From Rhodanobacter sp. C03 (GTDB lineage: Bacteria > Pseudomonadota > Gammaproteobacteria > Xanthomonadales > Rhodanobacteraceae): a DNA stretch of 64,000 nt. Positions within the stretch are counted from its first letter, which is position 1, and every line of letters begins with the position of its first letter. This document shows positions 48,255 through 57,104 of this stretch, in pieces. A model generated the notes under the pieces. That model was given only the letters and a program-made list of their open reading frames with translations. It had not been told where the DNA came from and did no database searches. The translations under genes were made by a program, and so were the position numbers. The stretch lies in contig NZ_MUNT01000005.1 in NCBI RefSeq assembly GCF_002001175.1, positions 235,577 to 299,576 of the forward strand, written 5' to 3'.

Positions 48255-48869
48255 ATGGCGAAGTCGCTCACTGCACTGGTCGCTGCATCCGCGTTCATCC
48301 TGCTGATCCCCGCTGCCCACGCCGACCAGACGATCGTGTTTCTGCGCCACGGCGAAAAGCCGCCGCTGGGACTGGGCCAACTTGACTGCCAGGGCCTGAA
48401 CCGCGCGCTGGCGCTGCCGCAGGTGCTGCTGACAAAGTTCGGCACACCCACCGCGATCTATGCGCCCGATCCGGGAACCACCGCGAAAGACAAGGGCGTT
48501 GAGTACAACTATGTCCGCCCGCTGGCCACCATCGAGCCGACGGCGATTCGGCTGGGCCTGCCGGTCAACACTTCGCTCGGGTTGCGGCAAATCAAGCAGC
48601 TTGAGCAGGAACTGCTCAAGCCCTCCTACAGTTCGGCGACGATCTACGTGGCGTGGGAACACAACCTGGCCCAGCAGGCGGTGCAGCATCTGATGGCCGC
48701 TGCCGGTGGCAACGCGCAGCAGGTACCCGTATGGGCTGACGATGATTACGACGCGTTGTACGTCCTGCATGTGAAGTGGCAGAGCGGCAAGCCTGCTTCG
48801 GTGAGGTTCGAGAGAGAGGCCGAGGGGTTGAACCGTCAGTCGGCCGAGTGTCCTGACCCACGTTCCTAA
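48255..48869 (+). CDS. secreted histidine-phosphatase family protein
   Basis: A 204-residue exported member of branch 1 or 2 of the histidine phosphatases. A signal peptide (1-23, ending AHA-D) precedes the phosphohistidine motif VFLRHGEKP, with the second catalytic His in YVAWEHNLAQQ. The rest has the alpha/beta arrangement of the family. Its substrate, perhaps a phosphoester or peptidoglycan precursor in the periplasm, is unknown. Confidence 0.82.
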   Translation: MAKSLTALVAASAFILLIPAAHADQTIVFLRHGEKPPLGLGQLDCQGLNRALALPQVLLTKFGTPTAIYAPDPGTTAKDKGVEYNYVRPLATIEPTAIRLGLPVNTSLGLRQIKQLEQELLKPSYSSATIYVAWEHNLAQQAVQHLMAAAGGNAQQVPVWADDDYDALYVLHVKWQSGKPASVRFEREAEGLNRQSAECPDPRS

Positions 48870-49447
48870 GTGATGGGCAACCACATCTCCCGTGGCCAAG
48901 AATATTCTTTTCCACCTCATCGCCAAGAATGACCGCAATCAAAGCTAATGAATTGAACAACTTAGCTTGACTAATTGATCAAGCTACCGCGGCCCATCGC
49001 AGCGCAGTGGATCAGCCGAGGCGGATCAAAAGTCGATGTTCTTGCGCTGAGCAGCGATTAAGCAGTCCAAGCTTGATCCGCCGGCACGTCCAGTCGTGCC
49101 ACCAGTCATTAAACGTCCAGCGTGGACTGAACTTTTAATGAACCATTGCTGAATAGCAATTGGCGATATTCACCCTGCCCTCAGGCTTTTGCATCCGCTC
49201 CCCGTATCGATGCGTACCTCCTTGTGTCTCCAAGGAAGCGAGATGGCCAGGGGGTCAACGCGAAGATCAGCCATCCGATGTGCATGCCACCGCGTCAGAT
49301 ACGCACGTTGGCAAAACCACCGTATCTGCCTTGCGTCGAACAGATCACACAGGAGCCGCATGCAATCGGGAGCCGCGCAGGTCGCTTTGGCCTCAAGCCC
49401 GAGAGAACTTCGCGGAATTGAATGATTCAATGCGATGAGGTAACCCC
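48870..49447. other. 578-base intergenic region upstream of the DUF4331 cluster
   Basis: No gene or RNA signature seen. The sequence is somewhat less GC-rich than its surroundings. It contains several inverted repeats: TAGCTTGA/TCAAGCTA (48963-48986) and the pair listed separately at 49107-49160. This must hold the promoter of the four-gene cluster, but no convincing -35/-10 pair or Fur-type site was found. Confidence 0.55.
49107..49160. promoter_or_regulatory. adjacent inverted repeats upstream of the DUF4331 cluster
   Basis: Nested repeats: CATTAAA (49107-49113) pairs with TTTAATG (49134-49140) around an inner GTCCA-GCG-TGGAC hairpin. Directly after comes ATTGCT-GAAT-AGCAAT (49145-49160). 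Symmetry like this, roughly 290-340 bases before the cluster start, fits an operator or attenuator. Confidence 0.4.
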
Positions 49448-50992
49448 ATGAAATTGAAATTGAAACCCATAGTTCTGCTCTTGAGCTTGCTGCCCGTAGT
49501 TGCGATGGCATCAAGCCATCGCGAGGCCCCGTTCATCAGCACGATGCCGCAGCTCGATGCCAGCGACTTCTACATGTTCATGAGTTATGAAACAGGTCGT
49601 GCCGGATATGTGACCCTGCTGGCTAATTACAATCCGTTGCAGGATGGTTACAGCGGCCCGAACTTCCACACGTTGAGCGATCGGGCTGTCTACGATATTC
49701 GCATCGACAACACTGGCGGTGCGAAAGCAAATCTCACTTTCCGGTTCACGTTCACCAACACGTACAACAAGCTCGCCGTTCCGACGGGCGCCAGCACGCC
49801 AACCACGGTGCCATTGATCAACATCGGTCCGATTACCGCCAGCAATCAGAGCAACCTCAACGTCACCCAGACTTACAAGGTGCAGCTCTTCAGGGACGGC
49901 CAAGCGCCTGGCGCACCGATTACCAATTTCACGGGTGGGTCGGACACGTTCATCAAACCGGTAGACAACATCGGCAACAAGTCAATCGCCGACTATGCCA
50001 CGTATGCCGGCAATTACGTCTACAGCGTCATCATCCCAGGATGTGCGTCGCCTGGCCGCATGTTTGTGGGTCAGCGCAAGGATGGCTTCGTCGCTGATCT
50101 GGGCGCGATTTTCGATCTGGTGAATCTCAATCCGCTCGGGGGCGTAGGCTCGACCCCGAATGCACTTACCGACAAGAATGTCGACACGCTCGCCCTCGAA
50201 GTTCCTGTCGCCTGCTTGCGCGATACCGCCGGCGATGCCGTGATCGGTGGCTGGACAACTTCATTCGTGCAGAACAACTGGGTCTTGAGCCAGACCGGCA
50301 CGCAATCGGATTACTACGCGCCGAACAACTTCTTCAGTGAGAATTTCACCCAGGTATCCCGACTGGGTTCGCCGCTGGTCAATGAACTGGTCATTGGTCT
50401 CAAGGACAAGGACAATTTCAATGGCAGCATACCGAGCAACGATGCGCAGTTTGCCAGCTATGTGACCAATCCGACGCTGCCGGTTCTATTGAATGCATTG
50501 TTCGGCACAGCGGCGGTGGTGCCAAAGACGCCACGCAACGATCTGGTAAGTGCTTTCCTTACCGGTCTGCCCGGTCTCAATCAGCCGGCCCACGTTGTCC
50601 CTTCGGAAGAGTTGCGACTCAACACCACCATCGCGCCTACAGCGCCGGCATCGCAGAATTATCTCGGTGTGCTCGGGGGCGATCTGGCGGGTTTCCCGAA
50701 CGGACGTCGTCCTTACGATGATGTCGTCACCATCGCGCTTCGTGTGGTGGAAGGTGCCATTTGCAGCACGACGTTCGGTACTTGTGGCAACGAGACATCC
50801 GATCCGAACAACGGTGCGGCTTATACCGACGGCGCGAATTCACCCGGACCAACAGCAGCGACTGAAAACGTGGTGGGCGACGAGAATGCAGCGGATACCT
50901 ATCTGGCTGTGTTTCCGTACCTCAACACACCGGTTGCCGGTTCGGTCAATGCAACGACGCCCAGTGCAGTCAAAGCCAGCGTCCGTCATTGA
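49448..50992 (+). CDS. DUF4331 exported protein
   Basis: A 514-residue secreted protein of the DUF4331 family (no known function). A signal peptide (residues 1-21, ending VAMA) precedes the family signature SSHREAP at 22-28, then the DASDFYMFMSYE segment. The rest is beta-rich with Asn/Asp/Thr-rich loops, and a Cys pair occurs in CSTTFGTC near residue 440. It is the first gene of a plus-strand cluster with TPR, HupE/UreJ and TonB-receptor genes. The role is inferred from this context: periplasmic or extracellular binding or maturation for a metal uptake route. Confidence 0.88.
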   Translation: MKLKLKPIVLLLSLLPVVAMASSHREAPFISTMPQLDASDFYMFMSYETGRAGYVTLLANYNPLQDGYSGPNFHTLSDRAVYDIRIDNTGGAKANLTFRFTFTNTYNKLAVPTGASTPTTVPLINIGPITASNQSNLNVTQTYKVQLFRDGQAPGAPITNFTGGSDTFIKPVDNIGNKSIADYATYAGNYVYSVIIPGCASPGRMFVGQRKDGFVADLGAIFDLVNLNPLGGVGSTPNALTDKNVDTLALEVPVACLRDTAGDAVIGGWTTSFVQNNWVLSQTGTQSDYYAPNNFFSENFTQVSRLGSPLVNELVIGLKDKDNFNGSIPSNDAQFASYVTNPTLPVLLNALFGTAAVVPKTPRNDLVSAFLTGLPGLNQPAHVVPSEELRLNTTIAPTAPASQNYLGVLGGDLAGFPNGRRPYDDVVTIALRVVEGAICSTTFGTCGNETSDPNNGAAYTDGANSPGPTAATENVVGDENAADTYLAVFPYLNTPVAGSVNATTPSAVKASVRH

Positions 50993-51048
50993 TATCGCGC
51001 AAGTTTCCAAGTGATTTATTGCGGTAAACCGCCTTCGAGCATGACTCC

Positions 51049-52353
51049 ATGAATTACACACACGAAGGCACTCTCGACGAAGTACGGCGCAGTTCATGCT
51101 GCGTCGTGCTTCGTCTTTTTTTTCCATTGCTGGTCATGCTGCCAGTTCCTCTCGCTGCACAAACGGTCCGGGACGCTCCCTACATTCCCGCCAATGACAG
51201 CGTCGTCCTGCAACTCGTGCCTCCGCAGACTGATCCTCGCGTGCGTCAATTCGATCAATTACGCAGCGATTTCAGTGCCCACCCTCAAGATGCGGCAAAA
51301 GCCGTGCTGCTTGCCACAGCCTATGTGGACTATGGACGTTCGACGGGCGATGCCCGCTACCTGGGCCGCGCAATGGCAGTGATTCAGCCATTCCTGGCAT
51401 CACCGACACCACCTGTTCCGGTCTTGCTCATACACGCGACGATTCAGCAAAGCCGGCATTTTTTCCAGGCATCTCGCGACGAACTTACCCAGATTCTCAA
51501 ACGTGACCCCGGCAATGTTCAGGCACTCCTGACGTTGGCCACGGTTGCGATGGTTCAGGGCGACCACGCTCTGGCAAACCGCCTGTGCGTTGACCTCACC
51601 AACAATGCCGGCAATTTCATGGGCATGATCTGTAGCGCCTCATTGCGCAGCCTCAGCGGACAAGGCGCGCAGGCCAATGCACTGTTCTCGTATGTAGAGG
51701 ACCCAGGCCCGAAGGCACCACCCGCCATCGCGGCATGGATTGAGGGTTTGATGGCCGATAACGCGGCACGCATGGGCCTCGTCGATCAGGCCGACACTCA
51801 CTTCAAGAAAGCCCTGCAACTGACGCCGGGCGACAACTTTCTCCTGGCCGATTACGGCGAATTTCTGATTGATCACGGCCGCGCCAAAGAGGCGATTGAT
51901 CTGGTCGGCGGGGATACCCAATCCGACACGTCGTTTCTGGTTCTTGTGACAGCGGAGAAGGCACTCGGTTTGCCGAAAGCCAAAACCGACATCACGGAAA
52001 TGGATGCCCGGTTTCGGTCCATGGACCAACGCGGGGATCACGTCTTCATGCGCGAGGAGGCGAGCTATCTATTGCATGTCGAGCATGATCCAAAGATCGC
52101 GCTGGATTTGGCCACGCAAAATTGGCAGGTACAGCGTGCACCCAAGGACGTGCGAGTCTATCTCGAGGCGGCGCTGGCCACGAACGATCCTGCGGCAGCA
52201 AAGCCCGCGCTCGATTTCATCGATAGTACGCACCTCAGGGATGTGACCATCGATCCACTCGTGGCGCAGCTGAAGGCCGCGCAGCCGGACCGATCAGCCT
52301 TGAGCGTGCCGGCATCACCCAGCCGCTCTTTCGCACGCGGGAGCGATCGATGA
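51049..52353 (+). CDS. exported TPR protein of the DUF4331 cluster
   Basis: A 434-residue protein with a hydrophobic signal stretch at about 20-38 (FFPLLVMLPVPLAAQ). Several TPR-like helix pairs follow across residues 55-400, for example ALLTLATVAMVQGDHALANRL and KALQLTPGDNFLLADYGEFLIDHGRAKEAIDL. TPR arrays act as protein-docking scaffolds. It overlaps the HupE/UreJ gene by 4 bases (ATGA), so the two are co-translated. No catalytic motif is visible. Confidence 0.82.
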   Translation: MNYTHEGTLDEVRRSSCCVVLRLFFPLLVMLPVPLAAQTVRDAPYIPANDSVVLQLVPPQTDPRVRQFDQLRSDFSAHPQDAAKAVLLATAYVDYGRSTGDARYLGRAMAVIQPFLASPTPPVPVLLIHATIQQSRHFFQASRDELTQILKRDPGNVQALLTLATVAMVQGDHALANRLCVDLTNNAGNFMGMICSASLRSLSGQGAQANALFSYVEDPGPKAPPAIAAWIEGLMADNAARMGLVDQADTHFKKALQLTPGDNFLLADYGEFLIDHGRAKEAIDLVGGDTQSDTSFLVLVTAEKALGLPKAKTDITEMDARFRSMDQRGDHVFMREEASYLLHVEHDPKIALDLATQNWQVQRAPKDVRVYLEAALATNDPAAAKPALDFIDSTHLRDVTIDPLVAQLKAAQPDRSALSVPASPSRSFARGSDR

Positions 52354-53609
52354 ACCTGCACAGATGGCTATATGTCTTGTTCGTCATCGCCATTGGCTTC
52401 AGCCCGCTGAGCGCCCATGCACACAAGGAAAGCGATGCCTACCTCACCTTGCGCACCGACACCGCCAACGATCACGTAATGCATGGCCAGTGGGATATCG
52501 CCCTGCGTGATCTCGACTATGCGATCGGTCTCGACAGCAGGCACGATGGAGCGATCACCTGGGGCGAGGTCAAGGCGCAGCGCAAGGTCATGGAGGACTA
52601 TGCGTTGTCGCGGCTTCAGGTCAAGGGAGACGGCCTGACCTGTGCGATGCAGCCGACCGGGCAGAAAATCGACGAACACACCGATGGCGCCTATGCAGTC
52701 ATCCTGTTCGATGCGGTCTGCGACAAGAACATCCCGAGCAAGCTCACCGTCGCCTATCGCCTGATGTACGACCTCGATCCCTATCACCGCGGTATTGTCA
52801 CCATCCACGCGGGCGACAAGATCGCCGGCGCCGTGCTCGGGCCGAGCGATCCCGTGGCCAGTCTGAACTTGCGCGAGCCGGACCGCTGGGGGGAATTCAA
52901 GAGCTTTGTCACGGACGGTATCTGGCACATCTGGACCGGCATCGATCACATACTGTTTCTGCTGTCGTTGTTGCTGCCTGCGGTCCTGATCAGGCGCCGC
53001 TTGCAGCCGCGGAGTGATGGATGGCGCGCGAGTGCTGCCTTGGCCGAGACCAGCGGCGCGTTGATGGCGCTTGCGGCGCAACCCCCGCAATATCGCTGGG
53101 AGGCTTCGCCGAGATTCTGGCCGGCATGCCTGGATGTCATCAAGGTCGTATCCGCGTTCAGCCTGTCGCATTCGGTGACGCTGTCGCTGGCCGTTCTTGG
53201 CATCGTGCACTTGCCCGATCGACTGGTGGAATCCGGTATCGCTTTGTCAGTGATGGTCGCTGCACTGAACAACATCTATCCGGTTGTACACAAGCGCGTC
53301 TGGTTGATTGCCTTTGCCTTCGGTTTCATCCACGGCCTGGGTTTTGCCAGTGCCCTGGCCGGGCTGCAGTTGCCGGCTGGCGCGATGGCAGCATCCCTCG
53401 GTGGTTTCAGCGTTGGCGTGGAGATCGGCCAGGAAGCCATCGTGCTGGCCTTCCTGCCGCTGGCGTACGTGCTTCGCAAGACATGGTTCTATCAAGTGGT
53501 GCTCTTGCGCTGGGGCTCGCTGTTGATCATCGCTCTCGCCACAGGTTGGTTGGTGCAGCGGGCCTTCAATATCCTGATTCCAGGTTTCAGCGCGATTATT
53601 CCAAATTGA
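52350..53609 (+). CDS. HupE/UreJ-family membrane protein with periplasmic domain
   Basis: A 419-residue protein with an N-terminal signal peptide (ending AHA at 24), a ~170-residue extracytoplasmic domain and about six to seven transmembrane helices. The membrane part has the histidine motifs typical of HupE/UreJ-2: WHIWTGIDHILFLLSLLLP, FSLSHSVTLSLA and FGFIHGLGFAS. HupE and UreJ are nickel/cobalt permeases, so a metal-transport role is plausible. In the periplasmic domain residues 62-73 (DSRHDGAITWGE) form an EF-hand-like loop. Genes up- and downstream support metal acquisition. Confidence 0.83.
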   Translation: MNLHRWLYVLFVIAIGFSPLSAHAHKESDAYLTLRTDTANDHVMHGQWDIALRDLDYAIGLDSRHDGAITWGEVKAQRKVMEDYALSRLQVKGDGLTCAMQPTGQKIDEHTDGAYAVILFDAVCDKNIPSKLTVAYRLMYDLDPYHRGIVTIHAGDKIAGAVLGPSDPVASLNLREPDRWGEFKSFVTDGIWHIWTGIDHILFLLSLLLPAVLIRRRLQPRSDGWRASAALAETSGALMALAAQPPQYRWEASPRFWPACLDVIKVVSAFSLSHSVTLSLAVLGIVHLPDRLVESGIALSVMVAALNNIYPVVHKRVWLIAFAFGFIHGLGFASALAGLQLPAGAMAASLGGFSVGVEIGQEAIVLAFLPLAYVLRKTWFYQVVLLRWGSLLIIALATGWLVQRAFNILIPGFSAIIPN

Positions 53610-53761
53610 TCCGGCGCCGCGGTGCCAGAGCTGACACGTTGTCCGTATTGCGCCCGTACTTACTTTGAATTGAACGCTGCAGATTATTCGTGCGGCTTTC
53701 GGGAATTGGTCAGTATCACTGTGGATCTTGGTTTGCCGTTGTGCGCACCGTGGGTCAGTCT

Positions 53762-55957
53762 ATGGATACGCTGCACTCTTATCGCTTTCTAGCGAAGAGC
53801 TTGCCGAGGTGGCTCGCCGGCTTGGTGCTATGTGTTACTTCGATCGCTCACGCGCAGCCTGCCGACACGCCAGCGAGCCAGCCAACCAGCGATACCGCGC
53901 CGGCCAGTGCATCTTCAGCCATCACGCTGACGCCAGTCGACGTGATTGGCCACTACAGCAACGGTATTGGCACTTCCAGTGCCGCGTCGCAGGGCGTCAT
54001 CCTCGGCTCGCTGCTGCAGGATATTCCGCTGCTGCGTCCGGGAGAGGTGCTGGAGGCGATTCCAGGCATGGTGGTAACCCAGCATTCGGGCGATGGCAAG
54101 GCCAACCAGTATTTTCTGCGCGGCTACAACCTCGATCACGGCACCGACTTCGCCAGCAACGTCGACGGCGTGCCGGTCAACATGCCGACCAATGCGCACG
54201 GTCAGGGCTATTCCGACCTCAATTTCCTGATACCCGAACTGGTGCAGCAGATCGACTACCGCAAAGGCACCTACTTTGCCGAGAGCGGCGATTTTTCCGC
54301 AGCCGGTTCGGCCGACATTCTTTACCGCAACGCCTTACCCAGTCCCATCCTCAACCTCACCCTCGGCAGCTTCGATTACCGCCGCGTGCTGCTGGCCGGC
54401 TCCACGCCAGTGTCGCTGCCGGCCTGGGCCACTACCGACAACGGCAACACCAGCGCCGCCGGTCCCACCGTACTGGCTGCGGTGGAGGTGCTGAGCGAAA
54501 ACGGGCCGTGGCGATTGCCCGAAGACATGCACAAATTCAACGGACTGGCGCGCCTGAGCGATGGCGATGCCGCGCGTGGCTGGTCCATCGACCTCAACGC
54601 CTATGACGCCCATTGGGATTCCACCGACCAGGTGCCACTGTTGCTCATCCAGTCCGGGGCGCTGTGTCGGGTCTGCGCGCTGGACACCAGCGATGGCGGC
54701 TATAGCGGCCGCGACATCCTCTCAGGCGAATGGCACACCCAGGACGCCAGCGGTTACACCAAGGTATCGGCGTATGCCGAGCACTACCGACTGCAGTTGT
54801 TTTCCGACTTCACCTATTTCGAGCTGCGCCCGGACACCGGCGACCAGTTCGAGCAGGCAGAGTCGCGCAACCTGGCAGGCACCAAAGTCGCCCAGGGCTG
54901 GACCGGAAGCCTGTTCGGCCATGATTCCACTACCGAGGCCGGCTTTCAGCTGCGTCACGACCATATCGATGTCGGCCTGTTCAACACGGAGGACCGCATC
55001 CCGTTCCAGACCGTCAACGACAATCGCGTCAACGAAACCGAAACGGCCGTCTATCTCGAGAACACCACCGTGTGGAGCGACTGGTTTCGCAGTCAGATCG
55101 GTATACGCCAGGACGATATTCACCTGGGCCTGACCGAGTTGAATATCCCGCATAACACCGGCGACGCGTCCGGGAACCGTACATCGCCAAAGCTGGCGCT
55201 GGTCTTCGGTCCGTGGGCCAGGACCGAGTTTTTCCTCGATGCCGGCGACGGCTTCCACAGCAACGACGCGCGCGGCGTGATCTACCGGGTCGACCCGACG
55301 ACTGGTGGCCCGGCATCACCCGTACCGCCGCTGGTGGCTGCCTTCGGTCAGGAGATCGGCGTGCGCACCGAGATCATCCCCGGTCTGCAAAGCTCGCTGT
55401 CGTTGTGGCGTTTGAACAGTGAATCCGAGCTGGTCTACGACGCGGACTCGGCGGTCGGAAGCACCACGCCCAACGGCGCCAGCAGGCGTTACGGCGTGGA
55501 GTGGAACAATCACGCGGTGATCAATGACTGGTTGCTGTTCGACGCCGATCTGGCGTGGACGCATGCGCGATTTTCCAACAACAACGACAACGGCGAGCTG
55601 GGTGATCACATACCCAACGCGGTGCCGAAGGTCGCATCGGTGGGCCTGACCGTGCATGACGTCGACAACTGGTCGGGTGATATCAAGCTGCGCTACATCG
55701 GCAAGTACCCGCTATCGCAGGACAACACGCTGGTCGGTTCGTCAGCGATCGTCACCAACCTGCGCTTGGCACACGCGTTCACGCCATCGGTGTCGCTATC
55801 ACTCGACGTGCTGAACTTGTTCGACCGCAAGTATGACGACATCGAATATGAGCAGGACTACCGTGCTTCGCTTGCCAGCGCGCCGGTACCCGATGGTGTC
55901 ACCGTGCATCCCGGCGAACCGCGGGAGGTACGTCTCAGCCTTGATCTGAAGCTCTGA
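53762..55957 (+). CDS. TonB-dependent outer-membrane receptor of the DUF4331 cluster
   Basis: A 731-residue receptor. A signal peptide ends ITSIAHA-type at residue ~31. A TonB-box-like LTPVDVIG precedes the plug (residues ~60-190, with LRPGEVLEAIPGMVVTQHSGDGKANQYFLRGYNLDHGTDF and VDGVPVN). The barrel ends VRLSLDLKL. The plug VDGVPVNMPTNAHGQGYSDLNFLIPELV pattern is seen in receptors next to HupE/UreJ proteins. It lacks the catecholate-receptor features of the receptor at 18285, so its ligand is probably different. Start 53762 gives a normal signal peptide, unlike the earlier start at 53690. Confidence 0.87.
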   Translation: MDTLHSYRFLAKSLPRWLAGLVLCVTSIAHAQPADTPASQPTSDTAPASASSAITLTPVDVIGHYSNGIGTSSAASQGVILGSLLQDIPLLRPGEVLEAIPGMVVTQHSGDGKANQYFLRGYNLDHGTDFASNVDGVPVNMPTNAHGQGYSDLNFLIPELVQQIDYRKGTYFAESGDFSAAGSADILYRNALPSPILNLTLGSFDYRRVLLAGSTPVSLPAWATTDNGNTSAAGPTVLAAVEVLSENGPWRLPEDMHKFNGLARLSDGDAARGWSIDLNAYDAHWDSTDQVPLLLIQSGALCRVCALDTSDGGYSGRDILSGEWHTQDASGYTKVSAYAEHYRLQLFSDFTYFELRPDTGDQFEQAESRNLAGTKVAQGWTGSLFGHDSTTEAGFQLRHDHIDVGLFNTEDRIPFQTVNDNRVNETETAVYLENTTVWSDWFRSQIGIRQDDIHLGLTELNIPHNTGDASGNRTSPKLALVFGPWARTEFFLDAGDGFHSNDARGVIYRVDPTTGGPASPVPPLVAAFGQEIGVRTEIIPGLQSSLSLWRLNSESELVYDADSAVGSTTPNGASRRYGVEWNNHAVINDWLLFDADLAWTHARFSNNNDNGELGDHIPNAVPKVASVGLTVHDVDNWSGDIKLRYIGKYPLSQDNTLVGSSAIVTNLRLAHAFTPSVSLSLDVLNLFDRKYDDIEYEQDYRASLASAPVPDGVTVHPGEPREVRLSLDLKL

Positions 55958-56073
55958 TACTTTCTACAAAACGGCCGTGCTCCAAGGATGGACGCATCGG
56001 GACAAGTGGGTTAAGGGTTGCCTGCCTCGTTTTGAAAATCATTTGATGGGTCCGGTACGTTCAGTACACCCTC

Positions 56074-56388
56074 TCACCGGTCATCCCTTGTCCAGATCGT
56101 CCCTTCCTCTTCACGCACCGGAAAACTCGCGATCGGCTCATACGCCGGCGGCTTCGTCACCGCACCCGTGCGCAGATCGAAACGCGCGCCATGCCGCGGG
56201 CACTCCACTTCGAAACCATGCACCTCGCCACCGGCCAGATCGCCGCCGTCATGCGTGCAGATGTCCTCGACCGCGTACAGCGCGCCGTCGATGTTGTAGA
56301 CCGCGATCGGCGTGTCGCCGTCCCACACCACCTTGAATTCGCCCGGCAGCAGTTCGCTGCGCGTGCCGACTTTCACCCAGCCATTCAT
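56074..56388 (-). CDS. Rieske [2Fe-2S] ferredoxin-like protein
   Basis: A 104-residue single-domain Rieske protein. The ligands are Cys44/His46 (CTH) and Cys63/His66 (CPRHGARFD). The spacing of 16 residues between the boxes matches ferredoxin-type components of non-haem oxygenases. It would pass electrons to a dioxygenase or a similar partner not found here. It overlaps the upstream GNAT gene by 4 bases. In related genomes it lies near Suf Fe-S genes, which are not in this window. Confidence 0.9.
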   Translation of the reverse strand: MNGWVKVGTRSELLPGEFKVVWDGDTPIAVYNIDGALYAVEDICTHDGGDLAGGEVHGFEVECPRHGARFDLRTGAVTKPPAYEPIASFPVREEEGTIWTRDDR

Positions 56389-56933
56389 GCGACAGGCCCG
56401 GTGAAGTCCTTCTGCAGCACCTCGAAGCGCAGGTCATCGCGGCGCGGAATGCCGAAGCGTTCGTCGCCATACGGAAACGGCTGGTATTCGCCGGTGCGGC
56501 GATAGCCGCGGCGCTCATACCAGGCGATCAGTTCGGCGCGCTGTTCGATCACCGTCATGCGCATCACGCGGCATTGCCACTGCTCGCGCGCGATGCGCTC
56601 GGCCTCGGCCAGCACGGCCTTGCCGAGACCACCGCCCTGCTGACCCGGGTCGACGGCGAACATGCCGAAATAGCCGGACTGGCTCTGCCGCTCCACATGG
56701 GCACTGGCGATCAACTGCCCGTCGCGTTCGGCCAGCAGGATGCAGCTGCCGGGGCGACTGACCAGTTCGCCGACGGCCTGCTCGTCGGTGCGCCGGCCAT
56801 CCAGCAGTTCCGATTCGGTGGTCCAGCCGCGTCGACCCGAATCGCCGCGATAGGCGGATTCGACCAGCGCCACGATGGCAGGGATATCGGCAGCCCCGGC
56901 TGCACGGAATACGGGGGAAGTCGGCTCATTCAT
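56385..56933 (-). CDS. GNAT-family N-acetyltransferase
   Basis: A 182-residue acetyltransferase. The acetyl-CoA site is FGMFAVDPGQQGGGLGKAVLAEAERIA (the V-x-P-x-x-Q-x-x-G-x-G pattern at about 95-110), and the C-terminal WYERRGYRRTGE motif is typical. Substrate unknown. The start at 56933 (MNEPTSPVFRAA) is chosen because the earlier open frame encodes a Gly/Arg/Trp-rich tail that resembles no GNAT. It is co-translated with the Rieske gene. Confidence 0.88.
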   Translation of the reverse strand: MNEPTSPVFRAAGAADIPAIVALVESAYRGDSGRRGWTTESELLDGRRTDEQAVGELVSRPGSCILLAERDGQLIASAHVERQSQSGYFGMFAVDPGQQGGGLGKAVLAEAERIAREQWQCRVMRMTVIEQRAELIAWYERRGYRRTGEYQPFPYGDERFGIPRRDDLRFEVLQKDFTGPVA

Positions 56934-57104
56934 CGGCCGATGATAATGCCCGCGCGGCCTGCACCACCACGATCTGCGGCAGCCGCCGCCCGGCCACCCG
57001 TGACCTTCGACACTGTTTGGCACAGGCTGCCCTGCCTACGGTGCAAAGTCTGCCTGTGCAAGATCAGGCGTCGCATGCGCAATCGCGCGAACCAGGGAGA
57101 ACCC

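Noticed and set aside
48870..49447. Possible riboswitch or small RNA upstream of the DUF4331 cluster
   Set aside because: No match to conserved cobalamin, NiCo or other riboswitch motifs that I can recognise by eye; only simple inverted repeats.
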